Positions 53,872-63,299 of a DNA stretch of 64,000 nt are shown here, piece by piece. The stretch comes from Catenaria anguillulae PL171. Its lineage: Eukaryota; Blastocladiomycota; Blastocladiomycetes; Blastocladiales; Catenariaceae. Both the position numbers and the translations under genes were made by a program. The notes below the pieces were generated by a model. The model saw nothing but the letters and a program-made list of their open reading frames with translations, was not told the DNA's origin and did no database searches. Location: positions 1 through 64,000 of the forward strand of contig MCFL01000008.1 in the NCBI GenBank assembly GCA_002102555.1, read 5' to 3'. Each line of letters opens with the position of its first letter. Within the stretch, counting starts at the first letter, position 1.

Positions 53872-55293
53872 GTTGAACGCCAGTACAAAGCCTTTGCTTG
53901 CGTTTGCCCGGATCCGGGTGAGTAGATTGAATGCGTCGACGAAGTCCACCACCTGCTGGAGCAGCTCACGCGAGCGGGCAAAAAAGATAGCATTGTCAAT
54001 ATACCCAATTGCCACGTACCGCCGACGGCCAATCACCCTCACACTTCCAAATGGCTGCCCATCACCTGCGTCCGGCACCTTGATCAGTAGCTCAACACCA
54101 CCGCTACTCTCCTCCACTGCACACAACAGAATGTCATAGAATGCGTTTCATAGGAACGGCGATTCGACGCCACCCTGGGGTATACCGCGATGGAGTTGGA
54201 TCCGTCTTGTCAATCCAAACGCCGTGATCACCGACGCAGTGCGCCCCTCTAGGAAGTTGCGACAGTAGAAATCCACAAATCGCACTGGCAAACGCAATCG
54301 CAAGAGCGCCAGGCATACAAAGTGATGTGGTACAGTATCAAATGCTTTCGACTTGTCCTCTGAATACGCCCACAGCTCCTCCTCAGCGTCGGCTGCTTGC
54401 GCTTGGGCAATAAGACCATGGAGAATGTCGATCTGGAGACGTGTGTCAGTACCCTTGAGCACTGAGAATCGAGCACCACGCAGCACTTGCTTTTCAACGG
54501 CCACATCTTGAATACGCCGCCACATGACCGCATTGAACAGCTTGGATGCACATTCGAGTAGGGTAATGGGTCGCATGGCGTCAACGTCGCCCGTGTAACC
54601 CTCTGCCTTTTTTGGCGTCAGGTAAATGACTCCATATCGCCACTCGCTTGGCACCCAGTCTGCCAAATACATGTCAGTGAACAAGCGTGCTAGAATTCTG
54701 TGCCCAACGGTTCCAAGCGCGGCGCAGTGGCGGTGTCGAAGTCCTGTTGCCCCTGGGGCCTTGTCAATGTCTATAGAACACAAGACGTGAGCAATGTCCT
54801 CAGTTGTAACCTCCTTTTCCACTCCACCCCACCACAATTCGTGGACCCAATACAGTGGTTGCAGCGCTCGACAGATTGATACTGGAGCATGATCTACGTT
54901 TCCGGGTTCCTCATGTCCAAAGCAACCTTGCCAGTGAGCAGCTGTTGCATCCATGACCTCGCTTGGAAGCAGCTTGATGCCGTCTGCAGTCACCACCCGG
55001 TCCAGGCAGTTGGGTGGTCGTTTTCGCTCCATGACCGATCGCATGACCACTCCGGTTTCGATGCCAAACTTTTCTGCTCGCAAGGCCGCTGCAGCGTTGA
55101 TTTGCTCCTTTCTTGCCTGTGCCGATTCCGTTGCCACAATCTCAAGCAGTTGCTCTTTTTCACGCACCAGGTCGTCATGCGAGGGTTCCGTACCAATTGA
55201 CGGCGCCACTTGGCCAAGCGCATCACGTTCCTCAACAGACAAGTTAGTGGAAGGGTTGTCAAGCAAGCGTCGCAGTGCACCAAGCACCAACGC
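53872..55293 (-). pseudogene. LINE ORF2 fragment: linker and reverse transcriptase
   Basis: On the minus strand, from 55293: linker (LRRLLDNPSTNLSVEERDAL), then RT motifs DIDKAPGATGLRHRH, LTPKKAEGYTGDV, SKAFDTVPHH and HRGIPQGGVESPFL. After a frame change near 54150 come the active site as YIDNAIFF (YIDDAIFF in the 22420 copy) and ANASKGFVLAFNTRD. The second catalytic Asp is changed to Asn, and RNase H is absent here. Clearly inactive. Confidence 0.85.
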
Positions 55294-55686
55294 GACGAGC
55301 TTCGCTTGTACGACGACTTTGAGGAACACTTGGCAGCTGCGCAGGAGAAGAATTGGGCCCACCAGGCAAAGGCACAGGGTTCCATTGCATACCCCGACCC
55401 CTTCCCCAACAAGTCATAGTTGTTCTGTTTGCTGCTCCCCCCCCCCCTCTGGTCTTAAATGACCCCTACTACTGTTTGCCTGCCTCCCCCATGCTTGCCT
55501 GCGCCACCCATCGTGGTGGATGTGTTTGCACTCCTCCCTTCCTGCTGTCCCTCTCTTGGCCAGGATTTGCGTTGGTTAAAGTCAAATACATGTAGTAGCG
55601 ACACAAAAAAAAATGAATAAAGAGGGGGGGAAGCAGAGGTGATGAAACAAAACAATGATCACAAGCAAAGAATTGTCCAATTCTTG

Positions 55687-58141
55687 TCACACTATGCTGC
55701 ACACAACAACTTGCACTCCCTTGTCCTTGAGCTGAGCAAATTGGCTCTGATTGAACTTGTCAACAAGCTCCTCACTTGCTACTTGCACTTGTACCTTTGG
55801 CAGCTCCAGTTCAACTTGGTTGTTTGGCATAATCAGCCTGGCCACCACATCTGCCATCAGATCCCACTCATGCTTTCCCACTTGCATGGTGGTCACCTTG
55901 ACTTGAATCAAGCCATTGCTCATGGTGGAAAGAACAACTCGTGAATCCAGCAATGCACGCCAAACACTCCGATTTCCCAACTGGCCCGAGTAATGCAATA
56001 CAACCTCTTGTGCATTGTGGTCCAATTGCATGCACCAACTCACGCTCTTGGTTGGGTTGTCCTTGTCAGCGCCTTGGCTTTGCAGGGGATCAATCCACTC
56101 CACAAACACATGTCCTTGGCTTGGTGCCATGAGGCATTGGATGGTCTTGAGGCATATAAGCGAGGAGGTTGATAGTTGCATTTTCTTCAAGTGCGGTGTG
56201 CGGGGAGACAGGAATGGGTCAATGTGGTTGTGTTCCATGTCCAGCGCAACAGTCTGCAGGCAGGGGAATGCCACAGGGTCAAAGTGAAGCGAGCCAGGTG
56301 CCATGGAAAATGACAAGGTTTCAAGCTTAGCAAATGTGGCAAGCATGTTGCCTTGGACCATGTTTGGCTTGCCAGTTTCCTCTTGGCCATTGTCGTTGGG
56401 GGCCAGTACCATGTAGTTCTGATCCTTGGCGTCCTTTGGCTCTTGGTCCACAATGGCAAGAATCCGAAGATTGGGCAGAGATGCAAGAAACAGCCAAGCA
56501 TTGGCATCCACCACCCAAGCATGCAATGTCAAAGATTCGAGCATGGGACTGGAAGTGAGCAGCCACTTTGGTAATTCACAATTGTGAGCGTGGATGGTGA
56601 CATGCTTCAGATTGGGGGCAGCAAACATGACTTCAAGTTGGGGACACGTGTGCGCGTTCACCTCCAAGTTTGCGAGGGTAGAAAAGACTTGGAGGCTTGG
56701 ATTCCTTGGGACACGCTTGACCTTGACAACACCAGGCATGGAGATGGAATAAAGGTGAGGCAAGCGCGACGCCCACTTTTTGAGCTGGCTATAATTTACG
56801 AAGTGCTTTGACACAAAGCCCTGGTGTTCTGATGGGATGTCCAAGTGCGCAAGTTTGGGCATATGGGCAAGTGGCAATAGAGGGACAAAGTGAAGGTTTT
56901 TCTTGAATTCTTCAGATTTTGAAGGTTCCGCGGGCAGGTGGACCAGTTTGAGATGCGTGAGGGAAGGAAATGCCAAAGGTCCATCATGTGGAAAAATGAC
57001 ATCCAGGTGATCGTTGTCAAACAACGTATACGCCATGTCAAAGGTAATGCACAGCGAGCGGAGCGATGGGAGATGAATGGCGGAATGCCCGTTGGCATCA
57101 ATGTTTGCAGACGAAGTCATACAGTAGTCGAGTGTCAAGTGCTGAAGGTGAGGCAAATCAAACATGGATTGCTTGGAATGTGTGTCAAAGTCGTATCGAG
57201 GTGTTGTCCAGATGGGGTCAAAGTATCCAGAACCAAGGAGCTCGAGGTGCGTAAGGTAACGGCAATCAGCCACGTCCGTGTGCAAATCGCAATCCAAACG
57301 AGAGTTGTCGACACGAAACAGTCGAATACGTGTTGCTTTTTGAGGAAAATCAACAGCACAATATCCTCCTTTGGCAGTTGAAAAGTCCCAGTCCGTGATG
57401 TTGGAGTAGTGAGAGGTAAGTTCACGATGGAGCTCGTACTCATCGGAAAACGAGTGGAATCGGACACGCTCTACCTGACTGACAAGGAAGGAAAACACCC
57501 AAGGATGGTTCTCTTTAAGTTGAAGCCAGTCCAGGTCAAATTTCCAAAAGCCAGGTCATGCACGAGGTGGACTGGAAATGGCACCAAAACGAGTCCATCC
57601 TTGACAAAGACATGCACCTCCGGACCCCAAAGTGAGCGAACGCCAGCAGCGATACGGCCAAGGTCGACCGATCCTGTGTGGCTGTCAAATGTGCTTTCAT
57701 TCTCCACCACTGAGGCAAAGTGCAGAAAGCCATCCAACACAACAAATGGGAAGAGAAAGTGATGGCGATCGCTGGAAACTGTACGTATGCGGTCAGCGAG
57801 GACTTGGTTGATGGGTTTTGAGACACAAGGAAGACGGTCGATTCTACCAATGCGCGTGCTTGACGCTCGAATGCTGCAACGAAATGAGGTTCATCGTAAA
57901 GTCGAGGAAGGACAGAAGTGGCATGTGGGACCGCCCGGAAGATTCGCCAAACAAAAGGATGCGCGGCCAAGTAGGCGCCGCGGCAAGTCCAGCCAAGTCG
58001 GACGAGGTCTCGCCAGCGACCAGGGTAGGGGTCCTGATCCATCATGAAGACATTGTTCCACGGCCCAATGACGGCCGACATGATGAGGAGCAAAACATCG
58101 GACGGCAAAGAGATTGATTCCATGGCATTGGTTGCATTCAT
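55687..58141 (-). pseudogene. F-box/leucine-rich-repeat protein gene
   Basis: The minus strand starts at 58141 (or the Met at 58123). An F-box lies at residues 7-70 (ISLPSDVLLLIMSAV ... DLVRLGWTCRGAYLAAHPFVWR), then irregular Leu-rich repeats over the last 600 residues (LTHLELLGSGYF, LQHLTLDYCM, LTHLKLVHLP, LAHLDIPSEH, LESLTLHAW, LETLSFSMAP). Such proteins are substrate adaptors of SCF ubiquitin ligases. The frame changes about twice, between 57790 and 57480, so either small introns were missed or the gene is a pseudogene. The C-terminal 603-codon frame is uninterrupted. It is the only gene-sized stretch here with no transposon character and is probably a host gene of a large family. Confidence 0.65.
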
Positions 58142-58244
58142 TGCAGAGTCTCAAAGTAGATGCATACGGAGATTACGTTGTCGTCCAGGGGACGGAATCG
58201 ACGATACACCGCGGCTTTCGGGGTTGGTTTGGCGTGAGATGGAC

Positions 58245-58400
58245 GATGGCCAAACTTGGGGTGGTTTGGATCGGTTTGGACGCGGTTTGACATCGACGGC
58301 CCTTTGGACCCGGTTTGGACGAGGTCCAAATCGCAGCCTGCTGCTTTGGACGCGGTTTGGCCGTAAGTCCTAACTGGCCCGCTTTGGACCTGCTTTGGTC
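58245..58400 (-). repeat. subterminal TTTGGACGCGG repeats
   Basis: The motif GTTTGGACGCGGTTTG and variants (TTTGGACCCGGTTTGGACG, CTTTGGACCTGCTTTGG) occur six or more times in both orientations. CACTA-type elements typically bind their transposase to such repeats near the ends. Confidence 0.65.
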
Positions 58401-58427
58401 GCTGGTATGGACTCATTCCACTGCCGT

Positions 58428-59318
58428 TTATGTACTTGGGATATTTACCGCCAGCACCCGCAGATGGGTGGGCCAGGCAGCTTTCAAGAGCCGTACACGG
58501 TATATTGATGATGTAAACAGACCAACCGTGATATGGTGGCCATCAGTACACAGGAATGGGTACACGGCCGACAACAAACAATGGGCGGCCGCGGATGTCA
58601 GTATGCGAAGGAGAAAAAGACAAGGGATTGCGAGGATAAAAAGCAATGCGATGTGTGACATGTTGAGCGAAACGAATTCGCCGTTGGCTTGCTCAAATCG
58701 AAAGAGCCAGGTTGCAGGAGCCGGTCCTGTGTTGTCAATAGACTCGTCATAGTGCAAGGCGAAGTGCATACTCGGCGTAATAGCTGAATCACCGTAGTGT
58801 TCGCGAAGAAAAGTGAAGAATTTGTGCAAGAGGTCAACGGCATTTGAGCAGCTCGTCCGGTCGACACGCCATGTCGTCAAGACCGCACATGCATCCCGGA
58901 ACTGAATCCAGGCTTTGAGCCACTCGAGCGGAAAAGAAAGTGTCACGGCGAAGAGAAAGACGGAGACGTAATGAACGAACCCGCGAATTTTGGACGCCAA
59001 AAAGTTCTTGAAGCCCTTGGACAACGTCACAGGCAGCCGACCGAGCCCGCTCGGCCTCTCGATCTCCTCATATACGTCATGTATCGATTGGAGGGAGGCA
59101 GAATCAAGGACGGGCATTGGCTGTGCGTCACCTTTGCGCCTTCGACGAGTGGAGTGGATGTTGGCCGTCAGCGGGATGTCATCGGTAAACAATTCGAGGG
59201 CGTAGCGAGCGATGCCGAGATAGAGGTTTTGCATTGCGTCGAGTGCGATACATGTGGATAAGTCGAGATTCGGCAATTGACTTTTTTCGAATCTCCCATT
59301 TTGTGAGTTTATGAGCAT
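58428..59318 (-). pseudogene. tnp2-like transposase, C-terminal half (DUF4218-like)
   Basis: A 296-codon minus-strand frame. Near its start LDAMQNLYLGIARYAL corresponds to the D.MHNL.LG.AK block of fungal tnp2 transposases. In the middle, MHFALHYDESIDNTGPAPAT then WLFRFEQANGEF correspond to the H..LH......GP...FWLF.FER.NG block. A hydrophobic tail follows. The conserved His of MHN is Gln here. Confidence 0.78.
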
Positions 59319-59474
59319 CCCCCAGCGATCGGTTCATCACGTGACGTGGGGGAAGATCACTATCGGCAAAAATCTGAACCTGACCTGGTCCAGCGTCGGC
59401 TTCTCCTCACACGGGCTCCCGAGGCAAAGATTCTCAAAGAAACAATGAAATGCAAATAGTGCTCACTTTCTGAT

Positions 59475-60105
59475 TTAGCAAAACATCTCTTTCTCGACCA
59501 GTGCTGGCACGGTTTGGACAGGACTCTGCTGGCGGCCCATTGAACGCATCATCGAACCGCTTGTGATGATCTGCTCGGCACGTGATGAACCATTTTGTCC
59601 TTTTCTGGGGGAACGAAAAGACTCTATTGAGCAGCGAGAATGGAGTACATAGCGAACGCCCGTCTCTTGGACGATCCGAGTGCGCTCCGTTTGAGTATTG
59701 GCCAACCGGTACCGCGTTGCCGCTTCCGAAATAGGCAAGTGAGTGCGAGCTGGCTCGGGCGAATCCGCCCATGACACAATTGATGGTGCGAAGTTGCGGC
59801 GCTGCGGCTGCTCCGGATCCAGCGGCGGAAAGGCAACCGTGCAAAACGAGCAGCCATGAGTGGCGTTGTACGAGGCAAGGCCGGCGACCTTACGGGCAGC
59901 GGGTAAATCGCATAGAATGCACACGAGAGCCACACGAACGAACGACAGCTGGCCGCACGTGAACATTGTCCGGCCATCAAGATAGCCCTGGCGCAATTCG
60001 GCAGCCATGAGTGACAGGCAGCGGTTGATTTGGTCGACGTCGGGTTCGTGGGGACCTGGGATAACTCGGACGAGAATTCGAAACTGCCGCTGCACCCGCA
60101 GAGCT

Positions 60106-60155
<50 letters not shown>

Positions 60156-61760
60156 TAAACCACATTGCATGTGTTTGTATGAACATATCAGGTCTGAACA
60201 TCCTATGAGGGAGGGGGAAAAGTTCAAACAGATACTCAAAATACACCTGCCAGGGGCAGCAACAAGCACACAACACAATGGGAGGAGCGGTTGGCAATAG
60301 TGGGGACGGGAGGGGATGGAGAAAGGAGAAGTGTTCAAACCAAAGGTGGTCAGAATGAGAAGCCTAGGGTGAACCCGCAGAGCTGGGTGCAAGTTGGTCA
60401 GGACAAGATAAACAAGGCCGACAGAGTTGGCGTGAAGCTCTGCGTCTGGACATGTCCAAATGAAAAGGAGAGGTTTTCTTTGCTGAAAAACGGCTGATTG
60501 GACCGAGTCGGGCATGGAATGGACCGAAAACACTTGCCGTCGACAACGTCACGCAAGTGGCCAGATGCAGGCTGCTGCCAATTGCGCCAATCGTGAATCG
60601 TGGAGAGGACGTCGGTACGGTTGAGGAGCTCTTCGAGGGACTGGAGAATCGAGCGGTACGTCATTACGAGTGCGGGGCTGCGTGAGACTGTCAGAAGCGC
60701 ATGGCCACAAGGCTGGCGGTGTTGTGATTGCGGGTGATTTGGAAACTCGACAAAGGGACATTCGGCTGGGACATTGTCGGCCGAGTAGAGAGACCAGCAT
60801 TTTTCGCACACGACTACCCGCCCCAATGGACCGTCCAGCCCCGACCGAGAAAGTATGCCCTCAGTTGACTTTGGGATGGAACGGGCCTCGTCGACATGGC
60901 CCGTGAGGAAGAGAAGCGATACCAACGCGAAGATGATGAATTCAAGCAGTGTGCGGGTAACATGGAACTTGGTATGGGCCAGAAAGCAAGCCAACAGAGC
61001 AAGTTCGACGAACGCCTTCTTACCTTGGTGAATTGAAGGAGGATGGCGGAGGTGAAGCGTTGCGGGCACTGATTGTGGGATGGGAACGGGGGGGGGGGGG
61101 AGGGGGGGACAGGCGCTTGCATGGTGGCCTCCGCATGCGTGCGGCGTGTGCTTTTTGGCGGATCAACAGCAGACTGCAGCGACGAAATAAGGGCCAGCGT
61201 TTGTGAGGCAGTTCTTGGCAACTGGGAAGGCAGTCTCGGAGACTCTGTGATCGCAAATGGATTGTGCCAAGATGTCGAACGACGGGCGCGCTTTGAGCGG
61301 CGCGGCTGGGTGTCAACGTCACTCATCACCGAGCCGTCCAAGGCCAAGGCGTCAAAATGTTCATGTTCGCCGTCTCCCTCTATCTGTTGCTGGACCTGGT
61401 CGTGGCGATTGTCAGGTTGCTCAGCATCGTCAGCCGGCTTGAATGGATGATGGGGCAGATGCTCACGGTGGTCAGGACCGGACTCCGAGCTGACGGTTGC
61501 GGACAGGACTTGAGGAGGCCAGTCATGGTTTGGAAAGAGGTTTCGCAACCGTTGTAGGGTAACGAGCTGCTCGGGAGAAAGGTTTTGCCCGGAGACGTGT
61601 GCGAAGTTGTTTTTGTAGTGGCGGACGATGGTGCGTCGCGCGAGACCTGTGCCGGGTTGCCCGCCGTGCTGCACGAGGCACTGCCAACAAGCACACTGGT
61701 CGGGCGGAAGGGTTGACGTGGTCCAGGTCGTTCTGAGAAGCCCAAGTCAGCCAGTGCGAC
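59475..61760 (-). pseudogene. tnp2-like transposase, N-terminal half
   Basis: On the minus strand: Cys-rich opening (CACWQCLVQHG, then RRTIVRHYKN near 61640), acidic and Ser/Pro-rich linker, CEKCWSLYSADNVPAECPF with CGHALL near 60700 (zinc-binding), SILQSLEELLNR, DVVDGKCF near 60530, and ENLSFSFG. After the inserted tail come RVIPGPHEPDVDQINRCLS, RVALVCILCDLPAARKVAGL and THGCSFC near 59850. This order is that of fungal tnp2 transposases. The frame is broken by the insertion and by probable introns and slips. Confidence 0.75.
60108..60372 (-). mobile_element. retroposed LINE 3' tail with 47-base poly-T
   Basis: Perfect 14-bp duplication ACCCGCAGAGCTGG (60094-60107, 60373-60386). 47 T residues, then the reverse of CACATGCAATGTGGTTTAC. 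The unbroken homopolymer and perfect duplication say young. It sits in the transposase coding region, and in one frame it adds a poly-Lys run that is not real protein. Confidence 0.92.
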
Positions 61761-62000
61761 GATGCAGAAACGAAAACAGCCATCACACGTACGAAACGCC
61801 AGCGATCGATGGTAACTGTGAAGACAACATGGTGTGGATCTTGGAGCGAACGGGTCGGTCAGCGGAGCGGCGTTATGAAAGCTTGCTGATATGGGCACGG
61901 GGCATGGGGAATGAAATTGACACCACCGATGCATTTGAATTACACATGGCGAACAATTTGGTCATGGAGCAGGGGAGGGCGCGGTCTGACTTGCGCGTGG

Positions 62001-62890
62001 TCACGAGCTCTATCACAATATCCCTTTCTTTGACTAGTGCGCGAAGGACGAGTAACAAGTTGTGCAGCGGTGACGGGTGGCGTGGTGCAACCGCTTCAGC
62101 ATCGGACATGCCCAGAAACGTTGGAATGATCTGCACAGCAACAGCTGAGTCTGAAAAGACACGCGTACGCGATCCAGCAGGAAGTTTGTCAACAATTGCA
62201 AGAACAGCGGCAACCTCGGGCATGATGAGCTGGTAGGAGCGGGCGGCAGTCGGCCGAAGATTTCCAGGTCAAGTTGGGGGCAGTGGGCACCGAGCCCCAT
62301 AACGGCATCAGCCGTGTTCGTAGCGGGTTGCAGCGATCCATCAGTCCAGCAGTCAAGAACTGCGTCATGGTGCGCCGCGAGCAGCTGTGTGACAGTGGCG
62401 AGAGGTGGAACTGAGTAGGCTGAGCTTGGAGGGTGGCCGTCGTCATTGCCGTCGCCATCGTCGCTGTCAACATCCATGTCGTCCTGGACGTGCCCAGGGA
62501 AGAAGCTGGACATGTATGGGCAATGCTCAGGCAGTTCGTGGTTAGGTGCTAGGACGACATACGCGTCTACACCGTCCCGACGCGTCGTGAGAGACGTGGC
62601 CGAGATGGGGTACGTGTACGCAAGTTGGATGGTGACAAGGCAGTCGGGCACGTCACAATTTGCTGGCGCCAGTTGGCAGCTACCTATATCGCCACAGTCA
62701 AGGCACAAGTGGAGTAAAGTGTGGTCAAGGGGCACAACACCCTCGTCAAGCATCAGGCAAGTGCATTCTGTTGGTCAAAGCAACCAGTGCATTGTGCAGG
62801 CGACCCAAGGCGAGGGCTCCTCTTGGCAAGTAAATGTCGGATACCGCACTGGTTTTCGTCCATGCAGCGAAGCGAGCAGAATGTGACGGC
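62001..62890 (-). pseudogene. LINE ORF2 fragment around RNase H, reversed
   Basis: The minus frame matches the 23690-24450 part of the long LINE: HTLLHLCLDCGD, PEHCPYM, CWTDGSLQPAT (first RNase H Asp), GAHCPQLDLEIFGRLPPAP; then in a second frame VFSDSAVA and LLLVLRALVKERDIVIE. It stops just before the KVKGH motif. One frame change and both ends missing. The right bound is approximate. Confidence 0.8.
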
Positions 62891-63299
62891 GTTAAACGTT
62901 AGACCAGCGAGTGTGACGACGTACATACAAAGACCAGCTAATGTAGGGTTGTGGCGTGGAGTCAATGGATCGCGCGATGGCACGTGATGATTGCGCCATG
63001 GCGATTTCTTCCGATTACCCGCGTCCAAGTTCAAGCTCAGTGGCCAATCGGGATCGGCATAGGCAAATGCACATGACAGGCCGCATGCTCACTGCTCAGG
63101 ACCAGTGGATGGAGCTCGAGTACACACGTTATCAACGCTTATGCAAGCATCTCGACTCCCTCTCAGTCTGTCACTTGCTGCAATCGACACTGGGCACTCA
63201 GCGATTCAGTGGCCGTCGACGCCTTGTCCTTGCTCCCGCCCTCGGCCGACGCTCCTTGACCATCCGCCAGCTCTCCACCCACTCTCAAGCAGATTCACC
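62891..63299. other. no gene; upstream region of the regulator gene
   Basis: No element matched elsewhere in the window was recognised. The last 150 bases are C/T-rich and probably contain the promoter and 5' UTR of the gene starting at 63300. Confidence 0.4.

Larger units (their letters stand above)
50084..55293. mobile_element. 5.2-kb composite block bounded by one duplication
   Basis: GACGAGCTTCGCTTGT occurs at 50068-50083 and 55294-55309. The block starts with poly-T and a reversed LINE 3' end and finishes with reversed LINE ORF2 (linker and reverse transcriptase), as if one minus-strand LINE had inserted and its middle was later replaced. Inside are a complete gag-only retroposon, a plus-strand LINE scrap, a SINE piece and a gag-only 5' piece. 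Confidence 0.8.
45953..55605 (+). mobile_element. gag-only retroposon split into six pieces by later insertions
   Basis: Coding pieces in order: 45953-46062 (LVAKGQALLVDN), 46404-46700 (zinc knuckle CYSCGESGHVKLAC), 48668-48811, 49557-49716, 49972-50083 (coiled coil, RYMRVN) and 55294-55605 (DELRLYDDFEEHLAAAQE, stop, 3' UTR, poly-A after AATACATGTAGTAGCGAC). Each gap is an inserted retroposon with a matching duplication at its edges. The original element was about 1.1 kb here, 5'-truncated, and now spans 9.65 kb. Confidence 0.88.
58190..62000 (-). mobile_element. tnp2/DUF4218-type (EnSpm/CACTA-like) DNA transposon
   Basis: Bounds are approximate: subterminal repeats begin near 58245 on the left, and a reversed LINE fragment starts near 62001 on the right. 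Transposase pieces cover 58428-61760 on the minus strand. Terminal CACTA motifs were not found. It is degenerate, with a retroposed tail inserted at 60108-60372. Confidence 0.75.

Noticed and set aside
52997-54139. A 380-residue plus-strand protein continuing past 53871
   Set aside because: The last 90 residues are antisense to LINE reverse transcriptase. The fusion is a by-product of rearrangement.
59475-60533. A 352-residue minus-strand protein with a poly-Lys run
   Set aside because: It reads through a retroposed tail with poly-T; the two sides are separate parts of the tnp2-like transposase.
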